NCBI GenBank assembly: GCA_035635475.1
Contig: DASQAZ010000067.1
Coordinates: forward strand, 1 to 6,028
Source of the DNA: VBOC01 sp035635475
GTDB lineage: Bacteria > Bacteroidota > Ignavibacteria > UBA10030 > SZUA-254
Direction: 5' to 3'
Length of the DNA: 6,028 nt
Below are positions 1-6,028 of this stretch, one piece after another (position 1 is the first letter of the stretch; the number at the start of each line of letters is the position of its first letter). The position numbers and the translations under genes are program-made. The notes beneath the pieces were generated by a model. The model saw only the letters and a program-made list of their open reading frames with translations. It was not told the origin of the DNA and made no database searches.

Positions 1-267
1 GGATGTGCCGAGGAGAAACTGCAGCTCGAAATTGCGCAGCGGCTTCCAGGGCCAAACCCACATCTCGAACTGTCCGCTCTCATAGCCCATCAAACCCGCG
101 CGCCTTCCGATCTTGTCAAAATACTGGTCGGGCTGCGCAAGACGCGTGAGTTCGAGATTATTGGGGCGGATCTCAAACGCAGAAATGAGGCCCGCGGCGG
201 GTTTTCCGGATTGAGCGCATACGGGGGAGCCGATACACGTGAGGAGGAGGATCAGTTTCTTGATCAT
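1..267 (-). CDS. Exported glycogen-debranching-like protein, N-terminal part (runs off left edge)
   Basis: Only the first 89 codons are visible and the frame stays open to the window edge. The start ATG at 267 gives a standard Sec signal peptide: MIKK, a hydrophobic core (LILLLTCIGSPV), then a signal peptidase I-type site after VCA, before QSGK. The mature part contains FEIRPNNLELT, then FDKIGRRAGLMGYESGQFEMWVWPWK and RNFELQFLLG. From memory this resembles the N-terminal beta-sandwich of secreted proteins annotated as amylo-alpha-1,6-glucosidase or glycogen-debranching-like in Acidobacteria and FCB genomes. The catalytic barrel, if present, lies outside the window. No well-spaced Shine-Dalgarno is seen: GAGGAA at 285-290 is 17 bases away. 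An in-frame TTG at 297 would add ten residues before the signal peptide and is less likely. The gene follows the Tat-exported glycosidase-like gene after 43 bases and is probably in the same transcript. That it is an exported gene is fairly sure; the family is a moderate inference. Confidence 0.7.
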   Translation of the reverse strand, partial: MIKKLILLLTCIGSPVCAQSGKPAAGLISAFEIRPNNLELTRLAQPDQYFDKIGRRAGLMGYESGQFEMWVWPWKPLRNFELQFLLGTS

Positions 268-310
268 GGCCCGGCGCGTGTGGGTTCCTCTGTGCAACCT
301 TTTCGGCAAC

Positions 311-2602
311 TTACTTGCTGAAGTCCTTCCACGTCGCCTCCCAGGATGTTGCGGCCGGGTCGATGAACACATCCGGACCGTTTTTATAAAAGTTGCCCGA
401 AGTGACTTCGCCAAAATGGACGTCAGCCGGGAGCTTTCGCGGGAGGATGATCTGGGAAAGTTTTGGCATCGTACTCTGGTCAAAACCTTCGCGCTTGAAG
501 CGCGTGATCCATCGCCTGTCAGGCAGGGGCTCATGGGAGATCGTCACCCTCCCCCATCGGGTCGGAGAGGAGGTGATCGTGATCGGTTCTCGCGCCGCCA
601 GGTCCGCCTCGCCGATGCCCGCGAGCAGCCGCAGCTTGTCATCGTCTTCGAGGATCACCATGTGCCGGAGGTAGCGGATGCATTCTGCGCTTGCCCAATT
701 ATGCGGCATGTCGCCGATGTACTGTTCGATTTTTGATGTTGCGAGCGACTGTTCTTCGCGCCAGGCGTAGAGAGGCGATGCGTGATTCAGAAATCCGATA
801 AATGTCTTTCGCGCTAGATCGCGGAGACCCGCCCACAGATATACCTGCGCGACGATCGGCGCATTATACGGCCATACGCATTCGTTCGTTAGCCAACCGG
901 TTTCAATAGGGATGTCCTCACGGGTGACGGCCTTCATCAGTTCAATGTGTCCCTTGACGATCTCGCTGGTCTGCGGGAACAAGAGTCCGGGGTAAATCGC
1001 GTGTGACAGATAGATCTGGGCCGCCTGGGGGCGAGGCTGCTTTCGCTCGTCCGCCGCCGACCACTGGCTGTCTTCTTTCATCAGCATCGGGAGATACGAG
1101 AATCCGGCGGGATGCCGCCGCATCTCCTCGCGCGCCGCCGCCATGAAGTTCATCATAAGATCGCGCAAGAAATCGCGCAGGTCCGACCGCTTCTGCAGAG
1201 AAAATCTGTCTGCGACTTCAATCAGCTTCTTCAGGGCAACCAGAGTCCAGAGCGTGTTGGTGAGTTCAGACCGGATGCCGCCGATTCCACTGTCTCCGAA
1301 CCCGCGGGGAAGTAATCCGTACTTTCCGTTTGCGGTTCCATCGTTGATCGCCTTATCGCGCAGTCCTTTCAGATACATCATCCCCTTGTAGGCGTCGGGA
1401 TAGGTCGAGTTGAAAAATTCCCAGTTCTGGGAAAGCTCTGCCTGGCGGATCAGCGCATAGACGGCGACCGCTGTATCTTTCCAATGGGCTTCGCCCGCTC
1501 CGGCAAAAAAAGCGCCATTGGAGTCCTGAAGATCCCAGATCGACTCGAGTCCTTCCTGCGCTTCCTTGTCGCAGCCGAGGTAGCGGGCGGCTTCCAGCAG
1601 GAAATTTCCGTCGACGACCCATAGTCCCCGGTAGACGGTTGGCCCGACCTGGAATATCTTCTTGCCATTTTTGACCTCTCTCGCTTCGAGAATATTTCGC
1701 GCAGAGGAGACGAGAAAGCCCTGATATCCGGCGGTCAGCTTCCAGTCGATCTTCCCCTCAAAAGGTTTCCAGCCTTGCCAGTACTCCCGGCAGCGGGTGA
1801 GCAGCCGCTCCCCCTTCGAGAGGCCGTCTTTGACGTTTGCGGCCGGTTGGCCCTCCTGTGGAAAGCGGGCAAAAAATTTAAGCGATTGGTTCTTGTTGAG
1901 CTCACCGGACTGAAGCCGGAACCGGGTTATGCCTTCGCCATTATTAACATCGAGAGCAGAATCGATGACGAAAAAGGGAGTCCGGCCCGTGTCAATCATC
2001 ACCGCACCGATCCCGCGGCGGCCGGAGGTGGACGCATCGATTTTCTCTGCCGTGAATTTGCTCCTGGATGTAAGAGCGATCTCCGGAGAACACCCGATTC
2101 CCTCTTTCCCGTTCGATTGGAATTCGATCAAAAGGTTGTCGACTCTGCCTTCGCCGGGCTCGTTGGTGGCGAATGAAGTGAGAACCGCGCTGATATCCGG
2201 CCAGGACAGTTTCGTCGTGATAATCGCAATCCCCGGCGCTTCGAGCCGCTGCTCGACGTATTCGCCCGGAGGAAAATCACGAAGCCCGACGGAGACAACA
2301 TGGGGGAACAAATTGAACTCCGATCCTATTCCCGCATGGCCGTAGAGGAGTTCTCCGTGTTTACCGACCAGGCTCTTGTGCGGATCGTCCGGAAAGCAAT
2401 AGGTCGATTGCCAGTTCCGGGGGGCATAGCGAAAATCGATTCCCTCTTTCGACAACGCATTCTTGACCACCCGCTTGCCCTTATCATTCCCTCCCTCCGG
2501 CAGCGCTCGCACAATTTTTCTCCCGATCGTGACGGCACCGAGGGCGATCCCGAGGTCGGTCAGGAATTTCCTGCGGCTTTTTTTGTTCATGAAATCATTC
2601 AA
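311..2602 (-). CDS. Tat-exported (alpha/alpha)6-barrel glycosidase-like protein (amylo-alpha-1,6-glucosidase/debranching type)
   Basis: This gene encodes 763 residues from a TTG at 2602, or 759 from the ATG at 2590. The N-terminus has a twin-arginine signal, SRRKFL (residues 9-14), followed by a weakly hydrophobic stretch LGIALGAVTIG, so export of a folded protein by the Tat pathway is expected. Residues about 55-270 look like a beta-rich N-terminal domain. Residues about 285-660 look like a six-hairpin glycosidase barrel, with YRGLWVVDGNF (324-334), AHWKDTAVAVYAL (372-384), GGIRSELTNTLW (441-452), ETGWLTNECVWPYN (567-580), YAWREEQ (612-618) and DMPHNWASAE (631-640). Acidic candidates for catalysis include D331, E617 and D631, but I cannot assign them. 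A beta-type tail (about 675-763) closes the protein. It probably hydrolyses an alpha-linked glucan or related oligosaccharide outside the cytoplasm; the exact substrate and GH family are unknown. The neighbouring downstream gene appears to be of a related class. The reading frame is intact. Confidence 0.8.
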   Translation of the reverse strand: MNDFMNKKSRRKFLTDLGIALGAVTIGRKIVRALPEGGNDKGKRVVKNALSKEGIDFRYAPRNWQSTYCFPDDPHKSLVGKHGELLYGHAGIGSEFNLFPHVVSVGLRDFPPGEYVEQRLEAPGIAIITTKLSWPDISAVLTSFATNEPGEGRVDNLLIEFQSNGKEGIGCSPEIALTSRSKFTAEKIDASTSGRRGIGAVMIDTGRTPFFVIDSALDVNNGEGITRFRLQSGELNKNQSLKFFARFPQEGQPAANVKDGLSKGERLLTRCREYWQGWKPFEGKIDWKLTAGYQGFLVSSARNILEAREVKNGKKIFQVGPTVYRGLWVVDGNFLLEAARYLGCDKEAQEGLESIWDLQDSNGAFFAGAGEAHWKDTAVAVYALIRQAELSQNWEFFNSTYPDAYKGMMYLKGLRDKAINDGTANGKYGLLPRGFGDSGIGGIRSELTNTLWTLVALKKLIEVADRFSLQKRSDLRDFLRDLMMNFMAAAREEMRRHPAGFSYLPMLMKEDSQWSAADERKQPRPQAAQIYLSHAIYPGLLFPQTSEIVKGHIELMKAVTREDIPIETGWLTNECVWPYNAPIVAQVYLWAGLRDLARKTFIGFLNHASPLYAWREEQSLATSKIEQYIGDMPHNWASAECIRYLRHMVILEDDDKLRLLAGIGEADLAAREPITITSSPTRWGRVTISHEPLPDRRWITRFKREGFDQSTMPKLSQIILPRKLPADVHFGEVTSGNFYKNGPDVFIDPAATSWEATWKDFSK

Positions 2603-2612
2603 AATTTAGATG

Positions 2613-2618
2613 CCTTTT
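2613..2618 (-). promoter_or_regulatory. Weak ribosome binding site favouring the TTG start at 2602
   Basis: On the minus strand AAAAGG lies 10 bases before the TTG at 2602 and 22 bases before the ATG at 2590. The spacing suits the TTG, while the protein (MNKKSRRKFL) reads naturally from the ATG. Both starts keep the twin-arginine motif intact, so the choice does not alter function. No convincing promoter or terminator is visible in the 70-base gap between this gene and the one upstream. Confidence 0.35.
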
Positions 2619-2672
2619 ATGCCTGGTTGAACTTCGGTTGGTGCTTCTCGGTCGAATCGCACCCGTGGATGA

Positions 2673-5087
2673 TCACCGTATAACGACGAATTTCCCCACC
2701 TGCGTTCCATACTTCGATTCGACACTGAAGATATAGATTCCGCTCGCGATCGGCCGCCCGCTTTCGCTGAAAAGATTCCATTCTTCCTGCCCGATCCCCC
2801 TGCCCGTTGCTGACCGAGCTGCGTCGTCATGCTGGATGGTCGTGATCACCTCTCCTGCGAGCGTGAAAATACGAATTGTCGCCCGGTCCGGCAGATCAAT
2901 AAACCAAATGACGCGTTTCGTATCGCCCCACGTCAGCTCAGCTCCCTCGAAGCCGTTCCCGTCAGTATAGTGAAAATCTCCCCGATATGGGTTCGGCACC
3001 ACCTTTGCCTCTCCCGGTCTTTTCGAGGGGCCGAAGGCGAGGCGGACATCCACGGCGTTATCGCTTACACTTGATTCAAATGAATTCATCAGAGTCGTGT
3101 CTAATTGCACTCGTCCTGCAGAGTCACGCACAGAGGTGATGATCCCGTTCGGCACCGAAAAAGAAGTCACCGCATACCAGTAGTTATTCCCCCGGCGGAC
3201 TAGGGAATCGACCAACGTATTCGTTAGGCCGGCGTGGTATCCGAAGGCCGTATCATTATCGAGGCGATATTCCGCCAGCAGCGTGAACGATTTATTGTCA
3301 AAGGTCTTGGATTCGCTTCGCCATACTCTATAGCCCTCGAAATTCCTGCCTCCATGCGTCTCCCCTGGCGGAGGATTTCTCTTCCTCCAGCTCGTGTCGG
3401 GAAGCCCATCGAGCAGATTATTATAGGAATCCCATGTCTCCATCGGGTCCATCCCCGGATCGCCCTGCCGCCATTTCCAGTTAATAAGCACTTTGTTTTT
3501 CTCGAGAGTAACGTGCAACGGCGGAGAGGGCGGTACCACCGGCGGATGATACCCCCGCTGATGCCAATATCTCGCCTTCACGATATTCTCGCGCAGATTG
3601 TTAGGACCGATATCAAGGGCATCCCCGGATACGAACGCCAGCCAGTACTTCACGGTATCTCCAGGGTGCATGATGCCGAACGGGCCAAAGAAGAAGAAGA
3701 ACCGGGTATCAGTGTAAGAGAGGCATGATTGATCCACCTTGATCGGGTATTGAAAAGCTTGCCCGCTCATCCAACTGTAATAGATAGAATCATCACAGCC
3801 TTCGCAGAATCCGTGCCATTGAAAAACGTAGTTCAGCGAATCGAGGGGTCTCGAAGAACCGAGTAATGTCACCGCGAGCGGCGTTGAACCCCTGTCGACG
3901 CAGTTAAGTTCGTAAGGCGCGCGCAGATCCCGGAAATACCCCGCGGAGTTATGCGTAAAATAAGAAAGTACATTGATCGGTCCGATGTCGGCGTCGACGA
4001 AGAAGCCGAGATAAACATCCTGGATGGTGTTCTTCCCTACGTTGATAAAATCGTACTCGATCGGGAGGATGGGCTCAGGGATTAAAGATTGCCACGCGTA
4101 CGACTTCGCAAACACCTTGACTCCCATCGGGACGTGGTCGGGCAATCCAAGGAACGACTTAAACGTATCTGTCGCGGAAAAATAAAGGTCGTTGTCGGAC
4201 ACAGCGCCGTAATCCTCGTCGACGTGCGGCTCGCCGTGGTCGGGTATGCCGTTGTTCTGGGTATATAAATTCTTGTCGAGCTTGCGGAGGAGGTTTCCCT
4301 GCGGATCGGGATGACACCGATCGACCCCTGACGTATCGTAGTTGTCAAACGCAGGATCCGGATTCGTGACCGGGTCGAATGCTTTGCCGTCACAGCTTAC
4401 CTCCAGGCTATCCGGGAGTCCATCTGACCCTAGATCATCGGTCAGCGGATTCCAGTCGCCGTCGTTATCCAGACCGTCCAGCTCGTCCTCGTCGATTCTG
4501 CCATCCCCGTCGTCGTCAACACCACGCTGATTGACGCGAATTTGGTGAACGTAATAGTATCCGCTATAGCCGTTGGAATCGTAAGACTCCAGACCGGAGT
4601 GTGTGTGCCAGATCCTGTCTCTTGCAGTATCCTGCCGTTCGGGTAGGAACTCCGATCGCCCATCGTCGCCGTTATATCCCTCGTCAACTCTTCTCACACC
4701 GTTCACGATGCCTCCGATCCATGGGCCGGCGCCGTAGAGGTGTTCGATGCACGAGCCGGCCGGATACTCGAGTCCGATACCACCATATTCACAATCCCCA
4801 GGGGGAACGGAAAAGGGGTCCCAGGAGGAGACTCCCAGCTTCATCTGATTGCTGATCCATAATTTCATCCTATAACCCTGCAGCGCATGCTTCGCCCAAC
4901 TGACTCCTGACGTTGTTCGGTTCGGATGCCCCAGCTTCGATCCTTCCCCAGAGTTCGGGCGAATTGCACCGTCCGAAGCCGTCGCGACTCCAGATCGTTG
5001 CAGTGGGGGGTCACCGGGCCCGTGAGCACCGAGGTCGCCCCCGACAATCGCGACGGTACAGCAAGTCAACAATGCGCCGAGGTTCAC
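2673..5087 (-). CDS. Large surface/secreted protein with calcium-type aspartate repeats and T9SS-like C-terminal sorting domain
   Basis: This gene encodes 804 residues from a GTG start. The next codons upstream are GTT, GGA and GGA, then an in-frame TGA, so no earlier start exists. Residues 3-16 form a hydrophobic, signal-like segment with no basic residues before it, which is unusual. Residues 191-202 (DDDGDGRIDEDE) match a complete EF-hand loop (D1, D3, D5, G6, I8, D9, E12). A second Asp-rich repeat (LDNDGDWNPLTDD, 206-218) and SDGLPDSLE (221-229) resemble thrombospondin type 3 repeats. The middle (about 310-515) holds NVGKNTIQDVYLGFFVDADIG and FGPFGIMHPGDTVKYWLAF. Residues about 522-650 look fibronectin III-like (GYRVWRSE, YWYAVTSF). 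The tail (694-804) contains VVPNPYRG, ATIRIFTLAGEV, SGIYIFSVE and terminal GKFVVIR, the pattern of type IX secretion sorting domains. Eight cysteines lie after the signal-like region, including CEGC at 428-431. From memory such proteins recur in Ignavibacteria/KSB1-type genomes. The role is unknown; cell-surface attachment or structure is inferred. Confidence 0.8.
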   Translation of the reverse strand: MNLGALLTCCTVAIVGGDLGAHGPGDPPLQRSGVATASDGAIRPNSGEGSKLGHPNRTTSGVSWAKHALQGYRMKLWISNQMKLGVSSWDPFSVPPGDCEYGGIGLEYPAGSCIEHLYGAGPWIGGIVNGVRRVDEGYNGDDGRSEFLPERQDTARDRIWHTHSGLESYDSNGYSGYYYVHQIRVNQRGVDDDGDGRIDEDELDGLDNDGDWNPLTDDLGSDGLPDSLEVSCDGKAFDPVTNPDPAFDNYDTSGVDRCHPDPQGNLLRKLDKNLYTQNNGIPDHGEPHVDEDYGAVSDNDLYFSATDTFKSFLGLPDHVPMGVKVFAKSYAWQSLIPEPILPIEYDFINVGKNTIQDVYLGFFVDADIGPINVLSYFTHNSAGYFRDLRAPYELNCVDRGSTPLAVTLLGSSRPLDSLNYVFQWHGFCEGCDDSIYYSWMSGQAFQYPIKVDQSCLSYTDTRFFFFFGPFGIMHPGDTVKYWLAFVSGDALDIGPNNLRENIVKARYWHQRGYHPPVVPPSPPLHVTLEKNKVLINWKWRQGDPGMDPMETWDSYNNLLDGLPDTSWRKRNPPPGETHGGRNFEGYRVWRSESKTFDNKSFTLLAEYRLDNDTAFGYHAGLTNTLVDSLVRRGNNYWYAVTSFSVPNGIITSVRDSAGRVQLDTTLMNSFESSVSDNAVDVRLAFGPSKRPGEAKVVPNPYRGDFHYTDGNGFEGAELTWGDTKRVIWFIDLPDRATIRIFTLAGEVITTIQHDDAARSATGRGIGQEEWNLFSESGRPIASGIYIFSVESKYGTQVGKFVVIR

Positions 5088-5089
5088 AA

Positions 5090-5097
5090 CTCCTCCT
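5090..5097 (-). promoter_or_regulatory. Strong Shine-Dalgarno before the GTG start of the surface protein
   Basis: The minus strand reads ATGAGGAGGAGTTGTG just before the coding region. AGGAGG ends 4 bases before the GTG at 5087, a close but usable spacing, and the purine run extends to AGGAGGAG. This supports the GTG as the start. The ATG at 5100 is out of frame with the gene and opens only a short frame that stops near 5011. Confidence 0.6.
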
Positions 5098-5127
5098 CAT
5101 CGCGCCAGATGCCGGTTCGCTCCGGTT

Positions 5128-5149
5128 CAGGGCCTGACGGGCCGCCCTG
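5128..5149 (-). other. GC-rich hairpin in the leader of the surface-protein gene
   Basis: CAGGGC at 5128-5133 is the exact reverse complement of GCCCTG at 5144-5149, giving a 6-bp stem around a 10-base loop that itself contains a possible alternative GGCC/GGCC pairing. It lies 28 bases upstream of the Shine-Dalgarno. No T-run follows on the minus strand, so it is not a standard intrinsic terminator. It could modulate transcription or translation, or simply separate the two genes in the mRNA. Confidence 0.35.
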
Positions 5150-5169
5150 TACAATCTCGACTAAATCTT

Positions 5170-5187
5170 CACAACCTCCCGGTTGTG
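5170..5187 (-). other. 7-bp hairpin with GNRA-type loop in the 137-base intergenic region
   Basis: CACAACC at one side and GGTTGTG at the other form a perfect 7-bp stem; on the minus strand the four-base loop is GGGA, which fits the stable GNRA tetraloop class. It starts 37 bases after the stop codon of the DUF4412-like gene. The bases that follow (GAAGATTTAG) are not a T-run, so rho-independent termination is doubtful. It may be a 3'-end stabilising hairpin or part of the next gene's leader. No clear -35/-10 promoter was recognised in this gap. Confidence 0.4.
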
Positions 5188-5224
5188 GACTGACATTCTT
5201 ACCCCCGACCAGTCCCGCATGCCC

Positions 5225-6028
5225 CTAATCGCTGTCCTTCGGAGCCCCGCTCGAATCCTCGCCAGGGTTCTTGAACTTCTCCTGCATTTCTTTCATTAAC
5301 TTTTTCATCTCTTCGGTGTTCATCATGCCTTCACCTTTGCCGCCGCGGCCTTTTTGCATCTGCTGCATCATCTTCCCCATATTAACATCAAGCGATTCCT
5401 TCTTGTAACCGGCCGGAATCTCAAAGACGGAGCCCGGAACAGAGCGTGAATCGATCCTTGTAACTTCCTGGGTTTCCACTGTGTCTGCCTCTTTTATCGA
5501 GACTATCTTCACCGGGAAGACCTTCATTCTCGCAAGTTCTCCCTCCCAGCCCTCCATTTGAGTCTCCTCGTGTCCGGGGTTCATTTTTGCGAATGACTTC
5601 ACTAGTCCCTCGTAAATGTTGCCGAGCTTGGACGTCCCCCAGATGTGCGTGACCTTCTCGTCTTCCTCGGTTATCCATTCGCTGCAAGAATACCCGAGCA
5701 GGTTCTCGGTCTCGCCGGTTTTTTCAAGTTTCACTCTCGCTAGACGCTCTTCTTCCCTCCTTTTTTTGCCCTTGGTGGAATTCTCGTCTTCGGTTAACGG
5801 GATCTCCAGACAAGACTTCTTCCCATCATCGAGGACCCAGATCACCTTCTTATCGCCCCTGAAGATGAACTTCCCGCCTTTCATTCCCGCCTCACCCCCC
5901 GAGGCTTTCGCCGCAAGCATTTCCCCCTTCACGAACATCGAATAGAGCACGCCCGTCCGGTCTCCATCGCTGCCCCTCGTCATTTTCATGTCGATCTGCC
6001 CCTCAAACTGAGCCGGAGCGGATGCCTT
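5225..6028 (-). CDS. DUF4412-like exported protein, 5' end outside window
   Basis: The frame is open to the right edge. An internal ATG at 5989 begins a 254-codon stretch, but 13 in-frame codons upstream of it (KASAPAQFEGQID) read as the end of a signal peptide followed by the mature N-terminus FEGQIDMKMT. The true start is therefore beyond the window and the gene is 5'-partial. The pattern fits periplasmic or secreted proteins with DUF4412: an FEG-(I/D)-x-M opening strand, KGGKFIFRGDKKVIWVLDDGKKSCLEI (residues 37-63 from that Met), GYSCSEW (99-105), and a closing strand VPGSVFEIPAGYKKE (184-198). The function of this family is not known to me; the fold appears mostly beta, possibly LolA-like. 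The tail (204-235) is methionine-rich, with nine Met in 32 residues and many Lys/Glu, and is probably helical, followed by an acidic end. The stop is TAG. The surface-protein gene starts 137 bases downstream on the same strand. Confidence 0.65.
   Translation of the reverse strand, partial: KASAPAQFEGQIDMKMTRGSDGDRTGVLYSMFVKGEMLAAKASGGEAGMKGGKFIFRGDKKVIWVLDDGKKSCLEIPLTEDENSTKGKKRREEERLARVKLEKTGETENLLGYSCSEWITEEDEKVTHIWGTSKLGNIYEGLVKSFAKMNPGHEETQMEGWEGELARMKVFPVKIVSIKEADTVETQEVTRIDSRSVPGSVFEIPAGYKKESLDVNMGKMMQQMQKGRGGKGEGMMNTEEMKKLMKEMQEKFKNPGEDSSGAPKDSD

Noticed and set aside
239..736. Plus-strand open frame of 165 codons
   Set aside because: It lies almost wholly antisense to the glycosidase-like gene and the exported-protein start, has no recognisable domain, and its composition (Arg-rich) is that of a shadow frame.
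2640..2663. GGTGC/GCACC inverted repeat in the gap before the glycosidase-like gene
   Set aside because: The 5-bp stem with a 14-base loop and no T-run is too weak to call a terminator or regulatory hairpin.
1775..2683. Several overlapping plus-strand open frames (127-138 codons)
   Set aside because: They are antisense to the well-supported glycosidase-like gene, overlap each other in different frames, and show no family features.
3687..3701. Triplet repeat encoding five Phe in a row in the surface protein
   Set aside because: It is in frame, sits in a hydrophobic beta-strand before GPFGIMHPGDTVK where aromatic residues are expected, and is too short to suggest phase variation.
5161..5220. 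19-codon minus-strand frame starting with ATG in the intergenic region
   Set aside because: It has no usable Shine-Dalgarno spacing, no run of regulatory codons as in a leader peptide, and is short enough to be chance.
1..6028. Mobile element, CRISPR array, defence system or RNA gene
   Set aside because: No terminal repeats, transposase or integrase motifs, spaced direct repeats, tRNA-like cloverleaf or rRNA segments were seen, and the genes are ordinary envelope-type proteins.

Overview
The window is a compact run of four genes, all on the minus strand, so transcription runs from right to left. In order of transcription they are: a DUF4412-like exported protein (5' end outside the window), a large surface protein with a type IX secretion-type C-terminal tail, a Tat-exported alpha/alpha-barrel glycosidase-like protein, and the start of a second exported protein that looks related to bacterial glycogen-debranching/amylo-alpha-1,6-glucosidase-like proteins. 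I see no RNA gene, mobile element, CRISPR array or plus-strand gene.

The organism is most likely a member of the Fibrobacteres-Chlorobi-Bacteroidetes (FCB) superphylum or an adjacent uncultured phylum (Ignavibacteria, KSB1, Zixibacteria or Marinimicrobia type). The reasons are the 804-residue protein, whose architecture (aspartate-rich calcium-type repeats, a VVPNPYRG segment, and a closing sorting-type domain that includes SGIYIFSVE and ends GKFVVIR) is typical of such genomes, and the moderately high GC content. This is inferred from family style, not from a database search.

Layout: 1-267 is the N-terminal 89 codons of the exported protein. 268-310 is a 43-base gap. 311-2602 is the Tat-type glycosidase-like gene. 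2603-2672 is a 70-base gap. 2673-5087 is the surface protein. 5088-5224 is a 137-base gap with two hairpins and a strong Shine-Dalgarno sequence. 5225-6028 is the DUF4412-like gene, open to the right edge.

All four products carry export signals or look like mature exported proteins, so the segment encodes cell-envelope or extracellular functions. The last two genes are close enough to be cotranscribed and may act together on an external or periplasmic glycan. No functional link between the glycosidase-like pair and the two upstream genes can be shown from sequence. I do not see a clearly new biological system here. The points most worth following are the adjacent glycosidase-like proteins with different export signals, the calcium-loop surface protein, and the structured junction between the two upstream genes.
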